NCBI RefSeq assembly: GCF_017377395.1
Contig: NZ_CP061800.1
Span: 186,001-250,000 of the forward strand
Direction of reading: 5' to 3'
Source of the DNA: Desulfonema magnum
Lineage (GTDB): Bacteria > Desulfobacterota > Desulfobacteria > Desulfobacterales > 4be13
Length of the DNA stretch: 64,000 bases
The notes beneath the pieces were generated by a model. That model saw only the letters and a program-made list of their open reading frames with translations, did not search any database and had not been told where the DNA came from. Shown in pieces: positions 55,468 through 64,000 of the stretch. Position 1 is the first letter of the stretch; the number at the start of each line of letters is the position of its first letter. A program made the translations under genes and the position numbers.

Positions 55468-56391
55468 ATGAAACGCACCGCAATTACAAACACCGTCACC
55501 TATATCGAGCCTGACTCGATGAGCAATTTCAAATCCTGTGCCGGGGTTGTGGTCTCCGGTTCGGCCAGGATATTTTTAGATGTGAATATGAGCAAGGCAG
55601 ATACCCTGACCTTGCTCCGTTCAGAGCCACCTGACATGGCATTCATCTCTCACTATCATTTAGATCATGTGATTTGGGGAAAGCTGGTGCTTGAACATAC
55701 AGATGCAGAACTGTTCATTCCCGAGGGGGAAGAAGCCTATCTGGGAAGTCTTGACGAACTCGTACAAAAAACAGCCGGGTCTTACGGACTGATCCCGGAA
55801 TGGACAGATTTCATTGCCAATGTGATTGGTTTTCAGGGGCTTTCCGGATTCAGCACTTATATGCCGGAAGACCGTGTTTCAGCAGGTCATGACACCATAC
55901 AGTGCATCCCGAGTCCGGGGCATTCACCGTCCCATACGTCATTTTATTTTCCCGAAGAAAAAATTCTGTTCACAGGCGATATGGGGATAGACCGCTTCGG
56001 CCCCTGGTATGGCTGGGCAGACTGTGATCTCAGGGAACTGGTTGCGTCTGCGCTGAGGCTCAGGGCATTGGATGTGAGTGTGCTGCTTACCAGTCACGGC
56101 GGAATTCTGACTTCTGATATAGAAAAAGCGTGGGATAACGGTCTCAGAAAAATTATTGAACGGGAACAGCATATCGAAGATCGTCTGCATAAGGGAAAAA
56201 CCAGGGCTGAAATCATTGAACAAGGCATTTTCTTCAGGAACAAATCAGAAGTCATGGAACCCATGCGATCTTTTTTGTATATGTGGGACAGCTATATGCT
56301 GGATCAGCATATGACTGTTCTGAAAGAAGGCGGTCTCAGGCAGTTCTTTCCTGAGTTTAAAACTGTCATATACACTGAAAAAAGAAAATGA
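55468..56391 (+). CDS. Metallo-beta-lactamase-fold hydrolase
   Basis: A 307-residue protein with the metal-binding HxHxDH motif SHYHLDHV (about residues 54-61), a second histidine in PSPGHSPSH, and the aspartate in FTGDMGIDRFG. These bind two metal ions, usually zinc. Downstream HGG (LTSHGGIL) supplies the last ligand. GGAGCAACAG places the start at 55468 and not at the ATG four codons earlier, which contains that ribosome-binding site. The family includes thioesterases and quorum-lactonases; substrate not identifiable. It may be co-transcribed with the enoyl-CoA hydratase-like gene. Confidence 0.85.
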   Translation: MKRTAITNTVTYIEPDSMSNFKSCAGVVVSGSARIFLDVNMSKADTLTLLRSEPPDMAFISHYHLDHVIWGKLVLEHTDAELFIPEGEEAYLGSLDELVQKTAGSYGLIPEWTDFIANVIGFQGLSGFSTYMPEDRVSAGHDTIQCIPSPGHSPSHTSFYFPEEKILFTGDMGIDRFGPWYGWADCDLRELVASALRLRALDVSVLLTSHGGILTSDIEKAWDNGLRKIIEREQHIEDRLHKGKTRAEIIEQGIFFRNKSEVMEPMRSFLYMWDSYMLDQHMTVLKEGGLRQFFPEFKTVIYTEKRK

Positions 56392-56433
56392 CAGAACAGA
56401 AGCCATTCTGAATTTTCAGCAGTGTAATTTTTT

Positions 56434-56520
56434 TCTCGATAATCAAGTTTTCTGATCCGATCCGGCCGGACAGCCTGTCATTCCTGCGAAAGCAGGAATG
56501 ACAGAACTTGATTATTGAGT
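56434..56520. terminator. Short family C element between convergent genes
   Basis: TCTCGATAATCAAGTTTTCT and AGAACTTGATTATTGAGT are terminal inverted repeats, with CATTCCTGCGAAAGCAGGAATG between. It lies between the ends of the metallo-hydrolase (56391) and the minus-strand gene ending at 56522, where it can terminate both. Confidence 0.7.
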
Positions 56521-56521
56521 T

Positions 56522-57724
56522 TTATCTATAGTGCTTATTCATGTTTTCAAGAACTTCTTCTTTTTCCAGAATTGCCGCCCTTGCTTCCAGTTCGTCATAA
56601 ATACCTTTTGGTGAAAATATTTTTACAAACACAGGGGCAACTTCTATAAAAAGAAACAGAAAAAAGATGAAAAAGTCTGCCCACCACGCGGTCTTGTTAT
56701 TCTTTTTTAACTCCTCCAAAGCGCTGAGTCTTGATAAAAGCCCTTCAGTTTTCTGTACTTTCCGGGCTTTGTATTTCACTTTTAATTCAGAATCTTTCTT
56801 TATTTTCAGCGACTCTTCCTGACGCTTTAACGGAGATAACTGAGTGTTTAATGTTTTCAAGTCTGATTTGCTGTCAGACAGATAATTTTCTATTTGCCTG
56901 GCAATCGGGCCGTATCCTCGTTTCCCGGTAGCGCCCTGTATTTCACGAATAAGCTCTTTATTCAGACTATCTATTATATTCATTTTATTCTGTATTTCAT
57001 CTTCTATGCCGCGAATCTTACTTTGAACAGGTTCCAAATAACGAGCAGTTAATATTTTGTCCTGCTTTGCTATGGCAGCATTCTGCTTTGCAATGGCTTC
57101 AGCATAGTTTTCTTCTAACTGGTGATTTATCTCTTTTTCAAATATTTTTAGCTGAAGCGGTTTTGAAATGATGAAAGCAATGGACACGGCCAGCAGAACG
57201 CGGGGAACAGTTGTCCATAATTGTTTCCAAAACATACCGATTCTGTTAATATTTGTAACAATATATCTGTCGAGATTAAAAATTAATAAACCCCATAAGA
57301 TACCAAACAAAACAGAATAATCGGCCCTGTCAAAGACAAAAAACAAAGCATATCCGCCTGTCAGAGACGCCAATATTGCTGTAAACACCACAGCCGCCCC
57401 TATTCCCTGATAAGTGGCCTTTTCAGTGGGGCATTCTTCTAAAATATCAGTCAGAGTGCCGCTGCACCACCAAAGAAATCTGGTAATTATGCCGACCCTG
57501 CTTGTGTCATTTCCGTAAAATTTGTTTCGTGCTGCCAGCGCCTTATTTTTTGCCATAACTGACATTGTATTTAATTCATAGAGAGAGGGTTCTGTAAGTC
57601 TGTTCTGGTGCATACTTTGAAAGAATGGCTTCCGAATTGCCTCTGTCAAACGGATAAAGGAATGAATCATGGTCCATAACCAGATTTGAATGTTTTGCTG
57701 AGAACCACAGAAATTGCTCACCAA
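56522..57724 (-). CDS. DUF4407-type membrane protein with long coiled coil
   Basis: A 400-residue protein. After about 70 polar residues come four membrane segments in two clusters (GIGAAVVFTAILASLTGGYALFF region near 102-155, and a fourth near 180-200 with LLAVSIAFIISKPLQLKIFEKEIN), then about 130 residues of charged coiled coil, then a last hydrophobic segment near 345-366 (DFFIFFLFLFIEVAPVFVKIF). This layout is the DUF4407 family, whose function is unknown. The start is uncertain: MSVMAKNKALAARNKFYG (about residue 53) is an alternative. It is a single gene. Confidence 0.8.
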   Translation of the reverse strand: MVSNFCGSQQNIQIWLWTMIHSFIRLTEAIRKPFFQSMHQNRLTEPSLYELNTMSVMAKNKALAARNKFYGNDTSRVGIITRFLWWCSGTLTDILEECPTEKATYQGIGAAVVFTAILASLTGGYALFFVFDRADYSVLFGILWGLLIFNLDRYIVTNINRIGMFWKQLWTTVPRVLLAVSIAFIISKPLQLKIFEKEINHQLEENYAEAIAKQNAAIAKQDKILTARYLEPVQSKIRGIEDEIQNKMNIIDSLNKELIREIQGATGKRGYGPIARQIENYLSDSKSDLKTLNTQLSPLKRQEESLKIKKDSELKVKYKARKVQKTEGLLSRLSALEELKKNNKTAWWADFFIFFLFLFIEVAPVFVKIFSPKGIYDELEARAAILEKEEVLENMNKHYR

Positions 57725-58476
57725 GGGTTATAAATTCTTACCGAACAAACCTCTGTGTGGCTACTTATAAAAGGAGTTTTCTATACAAATATTGATTACT
57801 TATTTCATATAAAAAAAGAAGTCAATGGGGTGGAAGGAGTATTCATATGGGGGAAAAAGGTAATTCAAAATGGGGGAATATACTCCCCGTTGCTACGTGG
57901 AACTTGATAACTCACTGATTATGAATCAGATTTCTTTTGCCGGACGGGGTTTGCAACCCCGTCCGGAATATTTTCCGGATCGCCGCCCGCAAACGTTTCG
58001 GACGGGGTTGCAAACCCCGTCCGGCAGCCGTCCCTCATTCTTAGCCTGATGCATATGGAATATACTCCCCGTTGCTATGTGGAACTTGGTAACTCACTGA
58101 TTATGAATCATATTTTGGATTGATACCAAATATGAGGAATATTAAGAATATGTTCGATCTGCTGATATTGAAAAGGGGTTCTGAGAACAGCCCGGCAATT
58201 CATTGCCAGGCTGTTCTTTAAAAAACGCTACATGCAACTTTTAACTTCCAGGTTCAATAAGTTGCGGCGGTCACGCTTGCCGCTGCCCTGAGTTAAAAAA
58301 TAGGAGCTAATAAATTTCAACAGGTAAAAAATAGCCGCACTTCACGTTAAAAGGATAAAAAAAATCAAAGATAAGGGAACTCGAAATAAATAATATACCC
58401 GGTTCAGGAGAATGTAGGGTGGGTGCAGCGAAGACGGTGGGGTTCGCTTCGCTGCACCCACCCTACATTTCTTCTG
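57725..58476. repeat. Repeat-filled spacer: duplicated 55-base block flanking family G, plus family F
   Basis: GAATATACTCCCCGTTGCTA starts a block at 57882-57933 that recurs at 58058-58110 with four differences. Between them is a family G pair (CGGACGGGGTTTGCAACCCC, 57937-58032). A phrase GTCAATGGGGTGGAAGGAGT (57821-57840) resembles GTCAATGGGGTAAAAGGTGT at 13034-13053. 58379-58466 is a family F element ending at the 3' end of the DUF4340 gene. No gene is seen. Confidence 0.6.
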
Positions 58477-59907
58477 TTATTCTGAAGGCTGAATTCCAAT
58501 TTTCGGTTTCTGATTTTCGACTTTAGGTTTCTGGTTTTCAGCTTCAGCTTTCTGAGTTTCAGCTTGTGATTCTGTTTCCGATTCTGTTTCTGATTTTACA
58601 GCTTCGGCTTCAGCTTTCGGCGTTTCAGTTTTTGCTTCTGATTTTTCAGTTTTTGCTTCTGACGTTACTTTTGGTTCCGGAGATTCAAGTTCAGCTTTCG
58701 GTATGACTTGCAGTTCTGGTTTTCCAGCTTCGACTTCCAGCTTTTTGACCTGATCGCTGCTCTCTTCTTTCTTTACTTCCTGCTCTTCAAAAAATTCTTC
58801 CGGATCAGCAACAAAATTATCATGTCTCCATTTGGAGACAATGTATATCCACGGGCTGATTCTTTTATTCAGCTTTTCCGCCTCTGCTGAGAGTTCCACC
58901 TCATTTTTTTCTGTTTCTTCCGGCTTTGATGTTTCTTCATCAGCAACAGCTTTTTCTTCTTCCCCTTGTTTTTTCTCTTCTTCTTTCTTTTCCTTAGCTA
59001 CATAGGCCGCACTCATTTTTAAGTAAAATTTATCATTGTCATTATTTAATGCAGTACCCGGATATACTTTATAAACCGTTCCGTCAAACATATGATATTC
59101 AAAACATAATGCGTTGTCCAGACCTGTCTCACCTGCTTCTTTTGCAGGATCAGCAACATCTTCTATACGAAAAGAGCCTATTGCTCCGAATAAGCTGTTG
59201 GCCTTGGATTTTTTGAGTTTTTTACCTTCAGGCAAATTCGCAAATTCAGGGTCCTTGCCTTTTTCCGGCCGTTTTAGCGTATATATGACCTTTTCAGATT
59301 TCGGATCAGTGCAGACAACCTTTTCCACATCATTTGACTTGGCTTCTGTCAGTTCCTTGTCAAGCCATTCATCAGGTTTTTTATCCAAAAAGCTGAAAAT
59401 CTGATCCACCATATAAACGTCATCAGCATTTGCATGCATGACATAATGACCGCCACCCTCTCTCGGATTCCCCAGTATGATATCCGCGAGGATTTTCTTT
59501 TTCTTATCCTCCAGTGTCAACCGGGTTCCCCTCTGATCTTCCGGCATATCTTCCTTTTCCGGCCCATACAGAGCGAGACGTGAACGCTTCTCATCATCAG
59601 CCTTAAAACTTCTTCCAAGCTTAGAGTCTTTCAGTTTCTTGACAATATCTGTTATTTTTGAAAAGTCCGCAGGATAATTAAACCTGTTTTCAACCACCCA
59701 GACAGGCTCCCCTTTTTTCAGAGCAACCGAATCCTCATGACTTTTAATTGTAATTGCCGCGACATCATTCACAGGAAAATCCGGAAAAAGTTTTTCTCCC
59801 ATTTTTACCTGTTTATTTTCAGTTTCCTTCTGATACATGGTGAAATATGCGACACCGCCAAGGGCACAGCAAACCACCAAAAGAATGACAAATGTTTTTA
59901 ATTTCAT
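58477..59907 (-). CDS. DUF4340 membrane-anchored protein of the Gld-type ABC operon
   Basis: A 476-residue protein anchored by one N-terminal membrane helix (about 6-24, VILLVVCCALGGVAYFTMY). The body (FPVNDVAAITIKSHEDSVALKKGEPVWVVE, ADIILGNPREGGGHYVMH) matches the DUF4340 pattern, a family regularly found next to GldG-like proteins. The last about 100 residues are a low-complexity tail of Lys, Glu, Pro, Ser and Ala. An acidic stretch (KEEEKKQGEEEKAVADEE) also interrupts the middle. It lies 57 bases downstream of the GldG-like gene. Confidence 0.85.
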   Translation of the reverse strand: MKLKTFVILLVVCCALGGVAYFTMYQKETENKQVKMGEKLFPDFPVNDVAAITIKSHEDSVALKKGEPVWVVENRFNYPADFSKITDIVKKLKDSKLGRSFKADDEKRSRLALYGPEKEDMPEDQRGTRLTLEDKKKKILADIILGNPREGGGHYVMHANADDVYMVDQIFSFLDKKPDEWLDKELTEAKSNDVEKVVCTDPKSEKVIYTLKRPEKGKDPEFANLPEGKKLKKSKANSLFGAIGSFRIEDVADPAKEAGETGLDNALCFEYHMFDGTVYKVYPGTALNNDNDKFYLKMSAAYVAKEKKEEEKKQGEEEKAVADEETSKPEETEKNEVELSAEAEKLNKRISPWIYIVSKWRHDNFVADPEEFFEEQEVKKEESSDQVKKLEVEAGKPELQVIPKAELESPEPKVTSEAKTEKSEAKTETPKAEAEAVKSETESETESQAETQKAEAENQKPKVENQKPKIGIQPSE

Positions 59908-59964
59908 AAAAACCCCTTATGTAAATGAGAACTGAGAAGTGAAAAACTTCTCAATTCTCAATTT

Positions 59965-61860
59965 TTAATTCTCAATTCTCAAGCTTTTCTTTCGCCGATA
60001 AAGCGCATAAGAGATGCCTCCGAGAGACACAAACAGGGGCATCAGAGCAATATTAACAACCTTTACTTTCGTGCCAAGCGCCTCAATATCTGCTCTTAAA
60101 TTTCTGCGGACTTCTTTCAGTTCTTTATTGATTCTCCGCTTTTCTTCCTGAAACTTCTGGATTTCCGCTTCCTGTTCCTCACTCATGATAAATTTCTGAG
60201 ACTTATCTTTTTTCTGTTCAAATTCTCTTAATTTCCGATTGGTCTCATCTACTTTTCTGACCAGTTCCTGTTCTCTTGACAGCCATCGGGCCTGGGCTTT
60301 TCTCTCAAGCTCCTGAACCCTGATAAATGGTCTTTCAAATGTTCCTCTGGATCTGATGCCGACAAGTTCCTCGCTGCCTGTAAGCATTTCAGTGGTGTTC
60401 AGAAGAAAATTAAGATTATCATTAAAGACTCTGGAGATATTGAATCCCAGGAAATTCTGCCTGCTCATATAATAACTGTCGGAAAGCATGTCCGCGTCAG
60501 CAACAATGATGATGACAGCATTTTTTTCTCCTTCAGTCAGATGAGCCGTGTCCTCTTTCTCATCAGAGGAATCTTTTGCATCCTCTTTTTCAGCTTCTGG
60601 TTTGCCATCAGGAAAAGCGGTCTTAAACTTTCCTCTCAGCCTTACAGCGAGATCATATGCTTCAACCGTGGCTTTGAAATCCCGTCGCAGATGGCCTGCT
60701 CCGAAACGGACTCTGAAGCTTTCTGTAAGCGAAGAATTCTTGCTTGATTTCAATAAAGACGTATATTCAAAAGCATTGTCATCCGCTTTTTTAATGACAC
60801 CGGCCATGGGCAGAAGCATACTTTCAAGTTTGGCAGTTGTGATTTCCTCTTTGTTAAAAGATTCACCTTGTGCCGAAATCCATAACGGGTTGTCTTCTAC
60901 CTGGTTATTCTGAGTTCTCAGTTTGGTGGAATAGTCAAAATCAACTAAGATTTTGCCGCGCTCCATGGAAACCCCCCACGCACTGAAAAGCTTGTCCAGA
61001 GAAGACCCCTTAGGTTGTTGCTGCGGACCAGTGGCATCAGATATGGAAAGCGGATCAGCAAAAACAACAACATTTCCCCCTTTTAAAACATACTGATCCA
61101 CGGCGTACTCAAGGCTTTCGCCGGCATCCCTGGGATGAAGCAGAATCAGAAGATCAATGTCATCTGAAATCTCATCAGAACTCATGCTTATTTCTTCAAC
61201 ATCATACGTTTTTTTCAGCTCTGTCACAAACATCCAAGGTTCTTGGCCCTGCCCCTGATTTTGCATATTAAACGCCATCTGAGGCTGACCAAAAACAGGA
61301 ATCGGGCTGATAATACCGACTTTGTGTTTTTTAGGAGACTGCACTCTGGAAATCAGCCGGGTGATATCATATTCAAGATGCTCTTCCCGGGTCGGATCAA
61401 GCGTTTTTATGGTTTCTTCCTGGTCAGCGGCCATTACCACAAGCCCGAAATATATTTTTTCGCCTGTGGGAAGACTGATACCGCCGATGCCGTATTTGAC
61501 TGCCCAGTCCTCCTCTTCCGAATCCGGTTTGGGATTGTAAATTTCAACAGCAACCTTGCCGTTGCTGTAATGTTCATATTCAGAAAGAAAATCAAGAATT
61601 CTTCCGGCATATGTTTTTATATGCACAGGGGTGTTTACATTGTCCTTGCTGTAAAATACTTTTATGGTGACATCTTCCTTCAGCTCGGACAAAATTTTTC
61701 TGGTCCCCTCGGAAAGAGAATACAATTTATCCTCTGTGGTATCCCAGCGCAAATTCGCATGTGCAAAGATAATATTGACAAAAATGAGTATGACCAGAAT
61801 CAGAACCAGCCCGCCTGCTGAAAAAAGTGATTTTTCAAGTCCTCTTTTCTTATCAGACAT
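59965..61860 (-). CDS. GldG-like ABC transporter auxiliary protein
   Basis: A 631-residue protein with membrane helices near 14-33 and 605-622 and a large extracytoplasmic domain resembling GldG/ABC_transp_aux (NLRWDTTEDKLYSLSEGTRKIL, TIKVFYS, YALDQYVLKGGNVVVFADPLS-like YAVDQYVLKGGNVVVFADPLS). A long coiled coil (about 535-600) precedes the last helix. GldG works with GldA and GldF in an ABC complex required for gliding in Flavobacterium; distant bacteria carry such operons with unknown function. About 80 bases separate it from the permease gene. Confidence 0.88.
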   Translation of the reverse strand: MSDKKRGLEKSLFSAGGLVLILVILIFVNIIFAHANLRWDTTEDKLYSLSEGTRKILSELKEDVTIKVFYSKDNVNTPVHIKTYAGRILDFLSEYEHYSNGKVAVEIYNPKPDSEEEDWAVKYGIGGISLPTGEKIYFGLVVMAADQEETIKTLDPTREEHLEYDITRLISRVQSPKKHKVGIISPIPVFGQPQMAFNMQNQGQGQEPWMFVTELKKTYDVEEISMSSDEISDDIDLLILLHPRDAGESLEYAVDQYVLKGGNVVVFADPLSISDATGPQQQPKGSSLDKLFSAWGVSMERGKILVDFDYSTKLRTQNNQVEDNPLWISAQGESFNKEEITTAKLESMLLPMAGVIKKADDNAFEYTSLLKSSKNSSLTESFRVRFGAGHLRRDFKATVEAYDLAVRLRGKFKTAFPDGKPEAEKEDAKDSSDEKEDTAHLTEGEKNAVIIIVADADMLSDSYYMSRQNFLGFNISRVFNDNLNFLLNTTEMLTGSEELVGIRSRGTFERPFIRVQELERKAQARWLSREQELVRKVDETNRKLREFEQKKDKSQKFIMSEEQEAEIQKFQEEKRRINKELKEVRRNLRADIEALGTKVKVVNIALMPLFVSLGGISYALYRRKKSLRIEN

Positions 61861-61940
61861 ATATGTTACCTCCTGGAATCAGTTGGCAGGTTTCAGCGGA
61901 TAAGGCCGCACTGAAAACGGCAACTGACAAGCGATAGCTT

Positions 61941-62693
61941 TTATAACGCTCTTCGATTTTGTATGATAATGCCGTTTACAACCAGCATGAAAGCAATAAC
62001 TGAAAAATAGTATAACAAGTCTCGAAGATCGAGCACGCCTCTTTCTATGGAAATAAGGTGGGACAGAAACCCCATCTCGGAAATCAGATTCAGAAGCCAA
62101 ATCGGCGCCCATCCGGACAGCACATTGGTAACTGGCGGATAACCGGCCAGGATGAAAAACAGGCAGATGACAACCGAAACGATAAAGCTGATCACCTGGC
62201 TCCGTGTGAGGGATGAGGTCATAATTCCCACACTCAGAAATGCCCCGGCAGATAAAAAGCTTCCTATGTATGCACATAATATGGGGCCGATATCCGGTTC
62301 ACCAAGATATGAAACTGTTATCACCATGGGAAATGTGAAAAACAGGGCAATGCCGATAAATATCCACGCGGCCAGAAATTTGCCCACGATCACCTCTGTG
62401 ACAGTGACAGGAAAAGTCAGAATCAGTTCCATGGTTCCCATCCGTCTTTCCTCTGCCCAGAGCTTCATGGCGACAGCAGGGACAAGAAACAGAAATATCC
62501 AGGGATGCCATTCAAAAAAAGTCCTGAGATCTGCCTGGCCCATCTCAAAAAAACGACTGATATAAAATGTGAAAAAGCCCAGCAAAAGCAAAAATATTAC
62601 AATAAAGACATACGCGACCGGGGAGTCAAAATAACCGGAAAGCTCCCTTTTGAATATCGCCATAATATTGTTTGCAGTTTCTTTTGTTTTCAT
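61941..62693 (-). CDS. ABC-2-type permease (GldF-like)
   Basis: A 250-residue membrane protein with six helices, of the ABC-2 permease family. AIFKRELSGYFDSPVAYVFIVIFLLLLGFFTFYISRFFEMGQADLRTFFEWHPWIFLFLVPAVAM is split across helices 1 and 2 and is characteristic of GldF-type permeases, as is WAEERRMGTMELILTFPV. It should form a dimer with the ATPase encoded just upstream. No clear ribosome-binding site lies before the ATG at 62693. Confidence 0.88.
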   Translation of the reverse strand: MKTKETANNIMAIFKRELSGYFDSPVAYVFIVIFLLLLGFFTFYISRFFEMGQADLRTFFEWHPWIFLFLVPAVAMKLWAEERRMGTMELILTFPVTVTEVIVGKFLAAWIFIGIALFFTFPMVITVSYLGEPDIGPILCAYIGSFLSAGAFLSVGIMTSSLTRSQVISFIVSVVICLFFILAGYPPVTNVLSGWAPIWLLNLISEMGFLSHLISIERGVLDLRDLLYYFSVIAFMLVVNGIIIQNRRAL

Positions 62694-62853
62694 GTCTGTG
62701 TTCCGTTGTTGAAAAGGTGTTAGGTATTAAGTGTTAAGTGTTAGGAACAAATAACAAAATTTTATGAAAGTATTAAGTGTTATGTTAAAAAAACTGTAAG
62801 ACTTTCATTGTTCGTTGTCACTGGCAGGTCATAACCGTTATTTGGTTATCTGA
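62694..62853. other. Short spacer with GTGTTAGG-type repeats within the operon
   Basis: 62716-62745 holds GGTGTTAGGTATTAAGTGTT, the heptamer-type repeat also seen at 26345-26563. No terminator is evident, so the ATPase and permease genes may still be co-transcribed. Confidence 0.5.
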
Positions 62854-63810
62854 CTACTTGGCTGATAACGGATGGCCGGTTCCGGTGATGGTCCGGAAAA
62901 CTTCGTCCAGCCGTCCTTGTTCCACGGATATGGATTTCACTTCATAATTATTTGCAAACATGGCAGATATGACTTTGTCTGCAACCGGTTCGTCATTGTT
63001 TTCAGGAAAAATCCGAGCCTTAAAATCATTTCCGTTCTTCTCAAGAATTTTAACGGAACTCACCCAGTCCTGCTCCTGAATACAGGATACAAATCCTTCG
63101 GGATCATGATTGTGAAGACTGAGCGTGACTGCTCCGTGAACAGCGGATTTTTTTCTGAGATTGGACGGAGTGTCGTCAATGACAAGCTGACCGTTTGCAA
63201 TGATGATGGCCCGGGTGCAGACCGCATCCATTTCTTCCAGAATATGAGTTGAAAGGATAATGGCCTTTTCCATGCTCATTCTCTGTATCATAAGCCTGAC
63301 TTCATGCTTTTGGTTGGGATCAAGTCCGTCCGTGGGTTCGTCAAGAATCAGGTATTCCGGATCATGAATAATGCTCTGGGCAAAACAGACCCGTTGTTTG
63401 AATCCCTTTGAAAGTGTGTTGACTGTCTGAAATTTCACCTCTGACAGAAAACATTTTTCAATGGTCTCTTCCACCCTCTTTTTCCGGTTTGTTCCGGAAA
63501 AGCCTCTGATCTGGGCGCAGAAATCAAGATAGCCCCAGACTGTCATATCCGGATATACGGGCGCATTTTCAGGCAGATATCCGATTTTTTTTCTGGCTGA
63601 GATTGAATCTTCAAGAATATCTGAGCCGCCGATGACAGCAGTTCCGGCCGACGGTGCGAAAAAACCGGTAATCATCCGCATGGTGGTTGATTTGCCTGCG
63701 CCATTGGGTCCTAAAAAGCCCAGTATTTCCCCTTTGTTCACCTTAAAGGAGATATCATCTACCACTTTTTTGACACCAAAATATTTCGTAAGGTTTTTTA
63801 CTTCAATCAT
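62854..63810 (-). CDS. ABC transporter ATP-binding protein (GldA-like)
   Basis: A 318-residue ATPase of the ABC-2 type. Walker A GPNGAGKSTTMRM near 34-46, signature LSKGFKQRVCFAQS, Walker B YLILDEPTDGLDP, and H-loop STHILEEMD. The C-terminal 90 residues form an extra domain typical of drug/gliding-type ABC ATPases (DEVFRTITG at the end). It heads a four-gene minus-strand operon with permease, GldG-like and DUF4340 proteins. The substrate or mechanical role is not known outside Bacteroidetes gliding. Confidence 0.92.
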   Translation of the reverse strand: MIEVKNLTKYFGVKKVVDDISFKVNKGEILGFLGPNGAGKSTTMRMITGFFAPSAGTAVIGGSDILEDSISARKKIGYLPENAPVYPDMTVWGYLDFCAQIRGFSGTNRKKRVEETIEKCFLSEVKFQTVNTLSKGFKQRVCFAQSIIHDPEYLILDEPTDGLDPNQKHEVRLMIQRMSMEKAIILSTHILEEMDAVCTRAIIIANGQLVIDDTPSNLRKKSAVHGAVTLSLHNHDPEGFVSCIQEQDWVSSVKILEKNGNDFKARIFPENNDEPVADKVISAMFANNYEVKSISVEQGRLDEVFRTITGTGHPLSAK

Positions 63811-64000
63811 ACATAGAAAAAAGCCTTTGGAAATTCCCGACTTTCACTGGCAAGCCGGAAAAGGCTTACCCTCCTTCCTTTTTTATTAGAAGATTTAGGG
63901 GGATTGGCAATTACCTCCCGACTCTCCTGAGCCATTCAATATACACCTGTAAAGTTTCCCTCACCAAAGTTATCCGCAGGTTTTATGGGCGGACGCTCTG
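63811..64000. other. Window end upstream of the ABC operon, no complete gene
   Basis: It probably contains the operon promoter on the minus strand. A short minus frame ends QVYIEWLRRVGR at 63924 but has an upstream in-frame stop within about 22 codons, so I do not call a gene. Confidence 0.4.

Noticed and set aside
1-64000. tRNA, rRNA or transposase genes
   Set aside because: I looked for cloverleaf-like segments, rRNA-like stretches and DDE-type or Y1 transposase proteins. None were recognisable, so the MITE-like families have no visible autonomous partner here.
63902-64000. End of an upstream gene (…VYIEWLRRVGR)
   Set aside because: An in-frame stop lies about 22 codons earlier and the other frames close too, so no gene end can be supported from this window.

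Overview
The window looks like a chromosomal piece of a large, repeat-rich genome from a Desulfobacterota bacterium. A filamentous, gliding sulfate reducer of the Desulfonema type is my best guess. The reasons are the very many short palindromic repeat families between genes, the density of hybrid histidine kinases and sigma-54 regulators, secreted subtilisins, and a Gld-type ABC operon. There is no rRNA, tRNA or marker gene, so the taxonomic call is inference only.

Layout. 1-5.0 kb: a membrane HEAT-repeat protein, a 78-bp tandem array whose unit carries a Shine-Dalgarno-like motif, and a lid-less Hsp70. 5.0-12.9 kb: a minus-strand cluster holding a papain-like cysteine peptidase, a chagasin-type inhibitor of such peptidases, five other small or beta-rich proteins, and a receiver-less sigma-54 activator. 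A near-perfect sigma-54 promoter and a group of TGTNACA half-sites sit just upstream of the peptidase. This is the best candidate for an undescribed system. 12.9-15.8 kb: nested repeats and an MFS transporter. 15.8-19.7 kb: an EIIA-like protein, a small PII-like protein and two cation:proton antiporters. 19.8-23.3 kb: a HAMP kinase overlapping a REC-REC-REC-GGDEF regulator. 24.7-34.3 kb and 38.4-43.2 kb: two paralogous pairs of peptide-type solute-binding protein plus hybrid kinase, with no ABC permease beside them, and between them a seven-domain hybrid kinase and an NtrC-type regulator.

35.6-50.2 kb: four secreted subtilisin-family (S8) peptidases, all on the minus strand. Each carries a 5-residue tandem repeat (SADGG or GDGGA, 15-bp units) in the same loop of the catalytic domain. 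A 16-bp motif, TGTTCAAAATACAACA, recurs upstream of several of them. 51.7-57.7 kb: a methyl-accepting chemotaxis protein, an enoyl-CoA hydratase-like protein, a metallo-beta-lactamase-fold hydrolase and a DUF4407 membrane protein. 58.5-63.8 kb: an ABC operon (ATPase, permease, GldG-like protein, DUF4340 protein).

Most intergenic space is occupied by at least seven families of palindromic, MITE-like elements, some nested in one another, plus several minisatellites. Many apparent ORFs in these stretches are translations of repeats and are not annotated as genes.
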